Source: Ohessyouella blattaphilus (lineage in GTDB: Bacteria; Bacillota; Clostridia; Lachnospirales; Lachnospiraceae). From it: a stretch of 46,455 nt of DNA. The notes beneath the pieces were generated by a model. The model was not told the DNA's origin, did not search any database, and worked only from the letters and a program-made list of their open reading frames with translations. The stretch covers positions 1 through 46,455 of the forward strand of contig NZ_JAMXOC010000024.1 in NCBI RefSeq assembly GCF_024721265.1, read 5' to 3'. Every line of letters begins with the position of its first letter. The stretch's first letter is position 1. The translations under genes were made by a program, and so were the position numbers. This document shows, one piece after another, positions 25,004 to 33,834 of this stretch.

Positions 25004-26104
25004 ATGAGACGCTTAAAGGCAGCGGTTATAGGTGTCGGATTTATAGGAGAAGCGCATGTTGAGGCGATTAGGAGAGTTCCTTATGTGGATGTTGTTGCCA
25101 TTGTAGATGGCTTTAATGCAAAAGAGAAGGCTCAAAAGCTTGATGTAGAAAACTGTTTTGCCGATTATAAGGAAATGATAGAAGTATGTGAACCGGATTG
25201 TATTCATGTGTGCACTCCAAATCATACTCATATGGAGATTGCTCTTTATGCGTTCGAGCATGGAATTCACGTAATCTGTGAAAAGCCAATGGCGATGAAT
25301 GCAAAAGAGGCAGAGGTCATGCTAAAAGCCGCAAAAGCTAGTGGTTTAGTTAATGCCTTGAATTTTCACAATAGATATTACCCAGCTACTCATAATTTGC
25401 GTAATATGGTAAGAGCTGGTGAACTAGGAGAGATATTCTCGGTACAGGGCGGCTATCTTCAAGATTGGTTACTATTTGATACGGATTTTAGTTGGAAGGT
25501 AATGTCTCAACAGGTAGGAAAAACGAGGGCGGTTGCTGATATTGGTTCTCACTGGATTGATTTATGCGAATATGTCATTGGTCATAAAGTAGTAGAAGTT
25601 TTTGCGGAATTTAAGAAAGTTCATCCTACTAGAAAACAAAAAACTGCAAATGGCTATGAAGAGATTGAAGTGGATACAGAGGACCTAGCTTACATCTTAC
25701 TGCGATTTGATAATGATGTTATTGCCAGTGGCGCAATATCAACTGTCTTTTCGGGAAAGAAAAATCAGACCACATTGTTGGTATCAGGTGCGAAGATGTC
25801 AGTAGAATGGGATAATGAAAAGCTAGAAAATCTTCAGATGGGATATAGAGACCGACCCAATAGCGTTTGGAGTAAAAATCGGGATATGGCGGATGCCAAT
25901 ACAGCACCTATTATTTCTTATCCAGCTGGTCATATGGAAGGCTTTTCGGATGCATTTAAGCAGAATTTTACTGCTATTTACGATGCAATTCGAGGAAAAG
26001 AGCCAGCAAATCCATTTGCGACATTTGAAGATGGCTTACACTTAATGAAGATATGCGATAAATTGTTTGAAAGCTCACGCTCAAGACAGTGGGAAAAAGT
26101 ATAG
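25004..26104 (+). CDS. Gfo/Idh/MocA-family oxidoreductase (copy 1)
   Basis: 366 residues. N-terminal NAD(P)-binding GVGFIGEAHVEAI, the conserved Lys motif CEKPMAMN, and DIGSHWIDL with the expected catalytic Asp/His. These enzymes oxidise or reduce sugar hydroxyls, often at C3 or C2. It is in the group A operon between the ROK kinase and a TIM-barrel protein. Substrate unknown. Confidence 0.9.
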   Translation: MRRLKAAVIGVGFIGEAHVEAIRRVPYVDVVAIVDGFNAKEKAQKLDVENCFADYKEMIEVCEPDCIHVCTPNHTHMEIALYAFEHGIHVICEKPMAMNAKEAEVMLKAAKASGLVNALNFHNRYYPATHNLRNMVRAGELGEIFSVQGGYLQDWLLFDTDFSWKVMSQQVGKTRAVADIGSHWIDLCEYVIGHKVVEVFAEFKKVHPTRKQKTANGYEEIEVDTEDLAYILLRFDNDVIASGAISTVFSGKKNQTTLLVSGAKMSVEWDNEKLENLQMGYRDRPNSVWSKNRDMADANTAPIISYPAGHMEGFSDAFKQNFTAIYDAIRGKEPANPFATFEDGLHLMKICDKLFESSRSRQWEKV

Positions 26105-26116
26105 GAAGGACTGCAT

Positions 26117-27082
26117 ATGAAGATAGGTATTGTTGCGAATATGCTTCAAGATAAAACCTTAGTGGAAGCGCTGGAGTGTTATCAAAGGTTAGGGATTCAA
26201 AAAGTAGAGATTGGTTGTGGTGGTTATCCTGGAAAGTCTCATGCAAATCCGGAAGTGCTACTTGCCGATAAAAGCGAATTGGACAAATTTAAAGAAACGA
26301 TTGCTGCCTCAGAATTAGCTATTAGTGCGTTTGCATGTCATGGTAATCCAATCCATCCAGATAAGGAGATAGGAGATAAATATCATGAGGATATGTGCAA
26401 TGCAGTTAAGCTCGCTCACGAAATGAATGTTGATACACTTACCTGCTTTTCAGGCTGTGCCGGTGATTATCCGGGGGCCAGGATGCCAAACTGGGTAACT
26501 TGCTCTTGGCCAGATGATTATCTAAAAATTCTGGAGTATCAATGGAACGATGTAATGGTTCCATATTGGCAGAATTTCGTGAAGTATGCTAAAACGTATG
26601 GTGTGAACAAGATTGCTTTGGAGATGCATCCAGGATTTATGGTTTACAATACAGAAACATTAATGAAATTGCGTAGTGCAGTTGGTACGGAAATAGGAGC
26701 AAACTTTGATCCAAGTCATTTAGTCTGGCAAGGAATGGATCCGATAACTGTGATTAGAGAGTTGAGAGAGGCTATTTTTCATGTACATGCCAAAGATATC
26801 AAGCTCGATAGATTGAATATCGAGAAAAATGGCGTTTTGGATACAAAACATTATAGTGATGAAATTAATAGATCTTGGATATTCAGAACCGTAGGTTATG
26901 GAAATGATGTGTCCTATTGGAGAGATATCTTCTCGGCTCTTCGCATGGTAGGTTATGATGATGTAATCAGTATTGAACATGAGGATAGTTTAATGGATCG
27001 CTTTGAAGGTTTAAAGAAAGCCGTTCGTATGGTGAAAGAAAATATACTTGTTGAAGGTAAAACTGAGATGTGGTGGGCGTAG
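26117..27082 (+). CDS. TIM-barrel sugar isomerase/epimerase-like protein
   Basis: 321 residues, longer than the other TIM barrels here. Probable metal-site segments: LEMHPGFMVYN (Glu), ANFDPSHLVWQGMDP (Asp), FHVHAKD (His) and SIEHED (Glu). This subgroup is often found beside Gfo/Idh oxidoreductases, and some relatives act on 3-keto-glycosides. That comparison is from memory and is only suggestive. It ends group A and is followed by a strong hairpin at 27102-27136. Confidence 0.8.
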   Translation: MKIGIVANMLQDKTLVEALECYQRLGIQKVEIGCGGYPGKSHANPEVLLADKSELDKFKETIAASELAISAFACHGNPIHPDKEIGDKYHEDMCNAVKLAHEMNVDTLTCFSGCAGDYPGARMPNWVTCSWPDDYLKILEYQWNDVMVPYWQNFVKYAKTYGVNKIALEMHPGFMVYNTETLMKLRSAVGTEIGANFDPSHLVWQGMDPITVIRELREAIFHVHAKDIKLDRLNIEKNGVLDTKHYSDEINRSWIFRTVGYGNDVSYWRDIFSALRMVGYDDVISIEHEDSLMDRFEGLKKAVRMVKENILVEGKTEMWWA

Positions 27083-27101
27083 ATAGTTAACATTATATTT
27101 T

Positions 27102-27136
27102 TTTGAGCTACGAAGGAGAATATTTCGTAGCTCAAA
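27102..27136. repeat. 13-bp hairpin after group A
   Basis: Arms TTTGAGCTACGAA and TTCGTAGCTCAAA with a 9-base loop, 20 bases after the group A stop codon. The T run is upstream, not downstream, of the stem, so it is not a standard intrinsic terminator on either strand. It may stabilise the 3' end of the message or act as a weak terminator. Confidence 0.5.
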
Positions 27137-27207
27137 GCCCTAGTGATAAAGATAAAAAAATAAGTGATTATAAATAGAGGAGTTAAGACACTCCTGATTT
27201 TTAAAGC

Positions 27208-27231
27208 GAAATTGTAAACGTTTACAATTTC
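27208..27231. promoter_or_regulatory. LacI-type operator O4, 24-bp perfect palindrome
   Basis: The core TGTAAACGTTTACA (27213-27226) extends to a 24-bp perfect palindrome, 17 bases before the ATG of the second lacI copy. It matches O1-O3 at the outer bases and centre, so the intact LacI at 16318 can plausibly bind it. Confidence 0.7.
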
Positions 27232-27248
27232 TTGTGAGGAGGAAGATA

Positions 27249-28279
27249 ATGGCTTCAATCAAGGATGTTGCTAAAAGTGCTCAGGTGTCGATAGCAACAG
27301 TGTCTCGGGTGATGGGAGATAAGAAGCATGTAACGGAAAAGGTAAGACTGAAAGTAGAGAAAGCGATTAAGGAGTTAAACTATCAGCCTAACATTACTGC
27401 TAGAAGGCTAAGAGAACAGAAGGCCAAAAGTATTATTGTCATTGTGCCAGATATTAATAATACCTTTTTTCCGGATGTGTTTAGAGGGATTGAGGCCGTA
27501 GCTACTAAGAAGGGCTATCGCGTATGGCTAGAAGATATGCAGAATAACCCAGACGTCGAGAGAGATATATTTGAGGTACTTCCACAAAAGCAGGTAGATG
27601 GCATCATTTCATTAACTGCTAGAACAAAAAAGGAAGTAATTGAGGCGGTTGCCGCAAAATATCCGTTAGTAATTGCCGGCCAGTATTTAGAAGATACAAA
27701 AATTCCTTATGTTGGAATTAGTAACATAAAGGCGGCGAGAGAAGTGGTAGAACACTTACTGAAACGTGGGCATAGGAGAATTGCTCATATATCTGGGTCA
27801 CAAACTCAACTCATCTTTCAAGATCGGCTAAAGGTTATAAAAGTGCCTTAGAAAGAGCAGGGATAGAGGTTGACGAGGAGTTGCTTTTTCAGGGCAATTA
27901 TTCATATGAATCAGCATTTAAATTAGCTAAGAAAATTATTGAAAAGGACAAATCAATTACCGCCATTTTTGCAGCTAATGATGAAATGGCAGCAGGAGTA
28001 ATTAAAGGTCTTAAGGCTCTAGGAAAGCGAATTCCAGAAGATTATGCAGTCGTTGGCTTTGACAATATCCGGCTGGCGTCAATTATCGAACCAGCGTTGA
28101 CAACGATTTATCAACCCAAAAGGGAAATGGGAAGAAAAGCGGCAGAAATGCTTTTGAAATTGATAGAAGGGAAAAAATTAAAGGAAGAAAGAGTGGTTCT
28201 TGAACATTCATTAACTATTCGTGAAAGTTGTGGAGCGAATCTAGATGACACAGATGATAGGAAAGGAGATTTCAAATGA
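27249..28279 (+). pseudogene. LacI-family repressor paralogue broken by a frameshift
   Basis: The start (SIKDVAKSAQVSIATVSRV) and the rest of the protein follow the intact LacI at 16318 almost residue by residue. Near 27832 one base is missing: the intact copy reads RLKGYESALERAG, while here the frame passes to RLKVIKVP and stops at 27849-27851. The remainder (GNYSYESAFKL to the end) continues in another frame to 28279. GGAGG lies 6 bases before the ATG at 27249. The DNA-binding half could still be made as a truncated protein. A sequencing error is possible. The final TGA overlaps the ATG of the next gene. Confidence 0.85.
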
Positions 28280-29181
28280 GAAAAGAGAGATTGTATGGTG
28301 TAGTTATTCCTACGATAACGCCAATGAATGAAGATGGAAGTATTGATGAGCAATCTTTAAAAGATTACACGGAATATCTGATAAAAACAGGTGTGAATTG
28401 CTTATATCCAAATGGTACAAATGGTGAAAGTCTACTTTTGTCAAAGGAAGAAAGAGAGCAAGTAGCTAGTGTTATGGTAGAAACAAATAATCATAGATTA
28501 CCTATTTTTATCCAGTGCGGAAGTATGACTACCGAAGAGACAATAAGCCATGGTAAGCATGCGGTGGAAATCGGTGCAGATGGTATCGGCGTTATGTCAC
28601 CAGCCTTCTTCCCGATGGATGATCAATCATTACTAGAGTACTATAGTGCGATTATTGAAAGTTTGCCGAGTGATTATCCGGTTTATCTGTATAACATACC
28701 AGGTTGTACGGCAAATGATGTGAAACCAGAGGTGCTGAATCAGCTGATGGCAAAGTATGATAATCTTGTAGGTATTAAATATAGTAATTCGGATTTGATT
28801 CGGGTGGAGAACTACTTGGAGTGTCCAAAACGTAAGCCGGATCTCCTAATTGGATGCGATAGTCTATTTCTTCAATGTCTGACCTCAGGAGGAGTAGGCA
28901 CCGTGACAGGTCCTGGCGCAATTTTCCATAAAAAGTTTAATCGTCTATACCAACAGTTTAGCCATGGTGATCTAGAAGGTGCGATTAAAACCCAGCAAGA
29001 GATTGTGAAAATAGATCGTCAATTGGAAGGTATTCCCGGTATTCCAGCGCTAAAAGCCATGCTGAAGATGCGCGGAGTAATCAAGAATGATACGTGCCGT
29101 GCCCCTCTGCGGAAGTTAACGAGCGTAGAGTATAAGACGGTAGAAGCAGTATTGGAAGCGTATGATCGGGAGGAAAATTAA
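28276..29181 (+). CDS. DapA-family aldolase/lyase
   Basis: 301 residues, a class I aldolase of the dihydrodipicolinate synthase / N-acetylneuraminate lyase family. Visible: TITPMNEDGSID at the N-terminus, PNGTNGES in the substrate loop, VYLYNIPG (catalytic Tyr) and VGIKYSNSD (Schiff-base Lys). True DapA normally has GTTGE, and the changed loop plus the sugar context favour a sugar-acid aldolase (keto-deoxy acid to pyruvate plus aldehyde). Its ATG overlaps the stop of the broken lacI, and its TAA is followed at once by the next ATG. Confidence 0.88.
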   Translation: MRKERLYGVVIPTITPMNEDGSIDEQSLKDYTEYLIKTGVNCLYPNGTNGESLLLSKEEREQVASVMVETNNHRLPIFIQCGSMTTEETISHGKHAVEIGADGIGVMSPAFFPMDDQSLLEYYSAIIESLPSDYPVYLYNIPGCTANDVKPEVLNQLMAKYDNLVGIKYSNSDLIRVENYLECPKRKPDLLIGCDSLFLQCLTSGGVGTVTGPGAIFHKKFNRLYQQFSHGDLEGAIKTQQEIVKIDRQLEGIPGIPALKAMLKMRGVIKNDTCRAPLRKLTSVEYKTVEAVLEAYDREEN

Positions 29182-30129
29182 ATGGATAACAAAAAGCTAA
29201 GAATCGGTGTTATTGGTGTTGGCTATGTTGCCCAAAATAATTTCTTACCAGTTTTACCTAAGTTTGATGATGTTGAATTTGTGGGTCTGATGGCTAAGAA
29301 TTTAGATAACGCAAAACGGGCGCAAAAACTTTGCGGAGCAGAAAACACAGTGGCCTCAATTGAAGAGTTTGTCAATCTTGGCTTGGATTGTGCCTTTGTG
29401 CTTACACCAAAGCAATGCCACGCAGAGCAAATATCATTTCTATTGAATGCAGGAATAGATGTTTATAGCGAAAAACCAATGGCAACGACGCTAAAAGATG
29501 CTGATCATATAGCTGATTTAGCTGAGAAAACAGGAAGAAAATTAATGATTGGCTTTAACCGTAGATATGCTCCAATTTGCCAGAAAGCGAAAGAGGTTTA
29601 TTCAAGTATAGTTCCAGACGTTATTGTTGCTCAAAAAAACAGACCCCAGACAGAGTATCGTGCAACCTTAGAAAATGCCATTCATATTGTTGATCTTATG
29701 CGGTATTACGGAGGCGAAGTACGAAATGTGAATGCTATTTCAAAGTTTTCGGATCCGTATTATGAAACATATACCACTGCGCAGATGGAGTTTGAAAACG
29801 GTGCCTCAGGAATTCTAGTAGCAGACCGCAGTTCAGGTCAATGGGAAGAGACCATTGAAATACACGGGGGCAATCAGTCTGTTCTAATCAATATGCCGGA
29901 TAGTGTTACGGTGACGGATGCGAAGGAGAAGCATACGATGGAGATGACTCCGTTAGCAATGGGCTGGGCTAGATCTGAAGATAAATTAGGCTTTACAAAT
30001 TCTATTCGTCATTTCCTAGACTGTGTAAGGAATGATCAGACACCACTAACAAATGCTGCCGATGCGTATAAAACTCATGAACTTTTAGATCGTGTATTAC
30101 GCAGTGCAGGACTTCCAGCCATGGATTAA
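29182..30129 (+). CDS. Gfo/Idh/MocA-family oxidoreductase (copy 2)
   Basis: 315 residues. NAD(P)-binding GVIGVGYVAQNNF, conserved Lys motif SEKPMATT, IGFNRRYAP, and ENAIHIVDLMRYYGG in the catalytic region. It is less similar to the other two oxidoreductases of the island than the TIM-barrel pair are to each other. In group B directly after the aldolase gene. Confidence 0.88.
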   Translation: MDNKKLRIGVIGVGYVAQNNFLPVLPKFDDVEFVGLMAKNLDNAKRAQKLCGAENTVASIEEFVNLGLDCAFVLTPKQCHAEQISFLLNAGIDVYSEKPMATTLKDADHIADLAEKTGRKLMIGFNRRYAPICQKAKEVYSSIVPDVIVAQKNRPQTEYRATLENAIHIVDLMRYYGGEVRNVNAISKFSDPYYETYTTAQMEFENGASGILVADRSSGQWEETIEIHGGNQSVLINMPDSVTVTDAKEKHTMEMTPLAMGWARSEDKLGFTNSIRHFLDCVRNDQTPLTNAADAYKTHELLDRVLRSAGLPAMD

Positions 30130-30139
30130 GGAGGGGAAA

Positions 30140-31021
30140 ATGTACAAAATAGCAGGACATACAATGGGAACACCAGAGTATAATATATATGAAGCCATTG
30201 AGTTAATGGAGAGAATAGGAGCGGATGGAATTGAAATTGTAATTCAAGACGGATACCAGTCAGGTCTGCCGTGTAACTGCAGCAAAGAAGAGCTAGAAAA
30301 AGTAAAGCAATATGCGGATAATCATCATGTTCAAATTATTTGCTTAACGCCCTATAATTCCTATTTTAATTCCTTAGATGAGAGCCAGCGAAGAAGTGAA
30401 ATAGAGGAAATAAAAAGGATTATTGAATATTGCGTGTATTTTAATGCAAAATACATACGAATTTATGGCGGTAATCTGGTGGCCGGTGATACTGACCATT
30501 ATGAAGAGAAGTGGGAAGCCTTGGTTCAATCTTTAAAAGAGCTTGGTGAAGCGGCAGAAGACAAAGGGGTAACGCTAGTGGTTGAGAATCATTTTAACAC
30601 CATGACGGTATCAGCGAAGGAAAGTGCTGCGTTGATGAAAGATGTTAATCATCCAGCTGTTCGTATTCTATACGATCAGGCAAATCTTACATTTACCGAA
30701 CAGGAAGATTATGAAGAGGCGATTCGCATTCAGCAACAATACGTAGGATATATTCATGTGAAAGATTTAGTATTTCAAGAAGGAAAGCCATTTGCATCTT
30801 CCGACGTTGCTCGTCCAAGTGATGATGAGAGAAATGTGTATACCAGAATTGTGGGAGAAGGCGTTATAAAATGGCCAGAAATACTTAAGTTGATTAAAAA
30901 GCAAGGGTACGAAGGTTGGCTTTCTCTTGAGTATGAACGAAGATGGCATCCAGATGATATTCCAGATGCATCGGTGGGAATGAAAAAGTCATTGGAATAT
31001 TTACAATCCCTTGCTATATAA
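30140..31021 (+). CDS. TIM-barrel sugar isomerase/epimerase
   Basis: 293 residues from ATG 30140, which has AAGGAGGGG immediately upstream; the open frame continues upstream inside the previous gene. Probable metal-site segments are VVENHFNTM (Glu), LYDQANLTF (Asp), YIHVKDLVF (His) and LSLEYERR (Glu). Xylose-isomerase-like family. The reaction is unknown. Confidence 0.82.
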   Translation: MYKIAGHTMGTPEYNIYEAIELMERIGADGIEIVIQDGYQSGLPCNCSKEELEKVKQYADNHHVQIICLTPYNSYFNSLDESQRRSEIEEIKRIIEYCVYFNAKYIRIYGGNLVAGDTDHYEEKWEALVQSLKELGEAAEDKGVTLVVENHFNTMTVSAKESAALMKDVNHPAVRILYDQANLTFTEQEDYEEAIRIQQQYVGYIHVKDLVFQEGKPFASSDVARPSDDERNVYTRIVGEGVIKWPEILKLIKKQGYEGWLSLEYERRWHPDDIPDASVGMKKSLEYLQSLAI

Positions 31022-31041
31022 AATAGAGAGGAACCAAAAAT

Positions 31042-32022
31042 ATGATGAAAACTTCAGAACTAAAAATTGCTTTATTAGGCGTGAGTCATTGGCATGTACC
31101 TTTATATTTGAGTGGAATCCCAGAAGGAACAGTAGTTGCTGTTAGTGATGAAAATGAGGGCTTTACGCGAAATTTTGCCAAACAGTACAATTGTCCTACC
31201 TATAAAGACTATCGGGAAATGATACTGGGAAGTAAACCGGATTTTGTATTTGCCTTCGCACCTCATTGGCAGATGAAAGAAGTCTCGGATTATCTTTTAG
31301 ATGCTAACATACCATTTACGATGGAAAAACCTGCTGGGTTAAATGCGGGAGAGGTAGAAACTCTGTTTAACCGGGCGGAACAAAAGAAGTCTTTTTGCGC
31401 TATTCCATTTGTATGGCGTTATAGTGATACGGTGAATAATTTGAAGACAAAGTATCTTACTTCTGATATTCAGCATATGTCATATAAATTTGTGGCGGGA
31501 CCACCATCTAGATATTTGGAGACTTCAAAATGGATGCTGTCTCGCAAAACTGCAGGTGGCGGTTGCATGACCAACTTAGGTGTACATTTTATCGATATGG
31601 CGTTATTTCTTACAGAGAGCGAAGGAGCTGAAGTACTGTCGTCAATATATCAGTATGGTTCGGAATACGATATTGAGACATATGCCTCTTCTATGTTAAA
31701 GCTAAAAAGTGGAGCTTCACTTTTATTGGAAAGTGGGTATGCATATCCGATGTCTGAAGATTCAAAACGGGATAATCAGTGGAATATAGTTACGAAGAAT
31801 GGCTATTATGTGTTAGCAGATGGCAATATTGCTGTTCGGGAACAGGGAAAGATTCCACAGAACATACCAATTGATACGGATAGTGATGTGTATTACCGAA
31901 TATTTGCGGAAACTACGCTTAACGACTATGTAAATGAGGTGCGGCCTAGGGCTTCGCTACGAGAGATGCTTGTCGTCAGTAATCTTCTTGATCAAATGAA
32001 TCAAAAAGCAATGAACGAATAA
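31042..32022 (+). CDS. Gfo/Idh/MocA-like oxidoreductase (copy 3, atypical nucleotide loop)
   Basis: 326 residues. The fold is indicated by MEKPAGLNAGE (conserved Lys) and NLGVHFIDMALFL (catalytic region). The N-terminal loop reads LLGVSHWHVPLYLSG instead of the usual GxGxxG, so cofactor binding may differ or be lost. Starts at the first of two ATGs; AGAGG upstream. Group B, followed by the duplicated TIM-barrel isomerase. Confidence 0.82.
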   Translation: MMKTSELKIALLGVSHWHVPLYLSGIPEGTVVAVSDENEGFTRNFAKQYNCPTYKDYREMILGSKPDFVFAFAPHWQMKEVSDYLLDANIPFTMEKPAGLNAGEVETLFNRAEQKKSFCAIPFVWRYSDTVNNLKTKYLTSDIQHMSYKFVAGPPSRYLETSKWMLSRKTAGGGCMTNLGVHFIDMALFLTESEGAEVLSSIYQYGSEYDIETYASSMLKLKSGASLLLESGYAYPMSEDSKRDNQWNIVTKNGYYVLADGNIAVREQGKIPQNIPIDTDSDVYYRIFAETTLNDYVNEVRPRASLREMLVVSNLLDQMNQKAMNE

Positions 32023-32039
32023 CTGTTAGGAGAAAAAAT

Positions 32040-32822
32040 ATGAAGTTGGGTGGGTTTGGCCAAATAGGTGATTATCAGAATATTGGCGAAGCAGGGTATG
32101 ATTTTGTTGAACTGGACATGCCAGAAATAGAAGGATTGGAAGAAAAAGAGTTTGAAACTCTTCGTGAGGTTATCGACTCCTGTGGATTTCCAGTTCTTAC
32201 TGGTGCGCGACTATTTCCCATAGCAGAGCCATTATTTTTTACAAATGAATTTGAACCCGAAGAATGGTTTCCGTATTTGAGAAAGGTGTGTGAAAGAGCA
32301 AGTAAATTAGGGATTAAGAAGATTATTCTTGGAAATGGAAAGGCACGTTCTTTAGATGCCAAAGACGATAGAGAGAGAATTAATGGTTTCATAGAATTTT
32401 TGCGCTCCATAGCAGACATTGCAGCAGAGCATGGGCAAGAACTGATTTTAGAACCGTTGGGTCCAAAATACTCTAATTACATTCAGACTATCCCTGAGGC
32501 TGTCGATGTTATAAAACTGGTGAATCGGCCAAACATATTTACAATGGCGGATTTACGACATATGCTTGGGGCAGGAGAAGCCTTTGAGAATATTGTAGAT
32601 TATCTATCGTATATTCATCATATACACGTAGATTATCCAAAGTCTTATCCTGAGCGAAAGTATCCAAGCTTGGCAGATGATTATAATTACGATGAGTTTA
32701 TATCAATATTAGAAAAGTCTGGTTATAACGACACTTTGACGATTGAGGCAGATGTGCCAAATGACTGGAAGGCGGCTTATCAACAGATACTTCCAATTTT
32801 TGAAGAAATAATTGGTGAGTAA
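32040..32822 (+). CDS. Xylose-isomerase-like TIM-barrel sugar isomerase/epimerase (copy 2)
   Basis: 260 residues, clear paralogue of the protein at 22173-22961 (shared MKLGGFG, PIAEPLFF, LGNGKARSL, LEPLGPKYSNYI, TMADLRHM, YPERKYPSLADDYNYDEF). The probable metal-ligand segments are all retained. GGAG precedes the ATG. Confidence 0.82.
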   Translation: MKLGGFGQIGDYQNIGEAGYDFVELDMPEIEGLEEKEFETLREVIDSCGFPVLTGARLFPIAEPLFFTNEFEPEEWFPYLRKVCERASKLGIKKIILGNGKARSLDAKDDRERINGFIEFLRSIADIAAEHGQELILEPLGPKYSNYIQTIPEAVDVIKLVNRPNIFTMADLRHMLGAGEAFENIVDYLSYIHHIHVDYPKSYPERKYPSLADDYNYDEFISILEKSGYNDTLTIEADVPNDWKAAYQQILPIFEEIIGE

Positions 32823-32865
32823 AGGTTAGTCTTAGGAAGCAAATGAATAGAAAGAGGAAGTAAAT

Positions 32866-33738
32866 ATGAAGGTCTTAAATTTTGGGTCCTTAAATCTTGA
32901 TTATGTCTATAGCGTTGAACACATGGTGATGGCAGGAGAAACTCTAGATTCAGAAAGCCTAACCACATTTTGTGGTGGAAAAGGGTTAAATCAATCCATT
33001 GCCCTAGCTAAAGCTGGCACCCAGGTGTTTCATGCGGGCTTAGTGGGTGAAGAGGGAGACATTTTACTTGAAGCGTGTGAGGCTGCCGGCGTAAATAGCG
33101 AATATGTTCGAAAAGTTTCTGGTAAATCGGGTCATACTATTATTCAAGTGGATAAAAAAGGACAAAACTGTATTCTGTTGTATGGCGGCGCCAATAGAGG
33201 TATTACTAAAGAATATGTAGACGAGGTGTTAAGTCACTTTGCGGAAGGGGATTATATAGTTCTTCAAAACGAAATAAATTTGTTAGATTATATAATTGAA
33301 CAAGCGTTTAATAGAAAATTTAAGATTATTCTTAACCCCTCGCCTTATAATGCTAATCTAGATAGTTGTGATTTCTCCAAAATATCTATGTTTTTACTAA
33401 ATGAGATCGAAGGTGAGCAAATCACTGGCGAAAAGGATGCAGATAAAATATTAGAAGTTCTAGCGGAACAATTTCCTAAGGCACAAGTAGTGCTTACGTT
33501 AGGCTCGGAGGGCTCGGTGTATCAGGAAGCTGGTAAAAAATATCGACAAGAAATTTATAAAGTTCAAGCAGTCGATACTACTGCTGCGGGGGATACCTTT
33601 ACTGGATATTTTATTGCTTCTCGGATACGTGGATTATCGATAGAAGAGAGTCTTAATATAGCTGCGAAGGCGGCGGCAATCGCTGTATCGCGAAGAGGAG
33701 CAACCTTATCTATTCCGCTATTATCAGAAGTGCTATAA
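32866..33738 (+). CDS. PfkB/ribokinase-family sugar kinase
   Basis: 290 residues. N-terminal GSLNLDYVYSVEHMVMAGET and GGKGLNQSIALAKAG are ribokinase-type substrate motifs; DTTAAGDTFTGYF is the C-terminal catalytic and anion-hole motif. It phosphorylates a sugar, perhaps a keto-deoxy sugar acid in concert with the DapA-type aldolase (inference). Last gene of group B; a long hairpin follows. Confidence 0.9.
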   Translation: MKVLNFGSLNLDYVYSVEHMVMAGETLDSESLTTFCGGKGLNQSIALAKAGTQVFHAGLVGEEGDILLEACEAAGVNSEYVRKVSGKSGHTIIQVDKKGQNCILLYGGANRGITKEYVDEVLSHFAEGDYIVLQNEINLLDYIIEQAFNRKFKIILNPSPYNANLDSCDFSKISMFLLNEIEGEQITGEKDADKILEVLAEQFPKAQVVLTLGSEGSVYQEAGKKYRQEIYKVQAVDTTAAGDTFTGYFIASRIRGLSIEESLNIAAKAAAIAVSRRGATLSIPLLSEVL

Positions 33739-33758
33739 AACAGTTGGATTGTATTAGG

Positions 33759-33814
33759 AAGAAGGAAGCGCTTGCTCTAGCTAACTAGTTGGCTAGAGCA
33801 AGCGCTTCCTTCTT
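33759..33814. terminator. 23-bp hairpin between convergent pfkB and arcC
   Basis: Perfect 23-bp arms (33759-33781 and 33792-33814) around a 10-base loop that can itself pair further. It lies 20 bases after the pfkB stop and 20 bases before the arcC stop, so it probably ends both transcripts. Confidence 0.75.
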
Positions 33815-33834
33815 TAACACGCAAACCTTGTTTT

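Noticed and set aside
27102-27136. Intrinsic terminator after group A
   Set aside because: The stem is strong but no T run follows it on either strand, so it is listed as a hairpin only.
27178-27202. AGGAGT/ACTCCT hairpin followed by TTTTT as a terminator before the second lacI
   Set aside because: Only 6 bp with a 6-base loop; it could be a weak terminator but the evidence is too thin to list.
27849-27851. Stop codon in the second lacI read as recoding or programmed frameshift
   Set aside because: No slippery heptamer or stimulatory structure is evident; a simple one-base loss relative to the paralogue explains it.
28276-29181. True dihydrodipicolinate synthase for lysine synthesis
   Set aside because: The substrate loop differs from the usual GTTGE and the gene sits inside a sugar operon, so a sugar-acid aldolase role is preferred.
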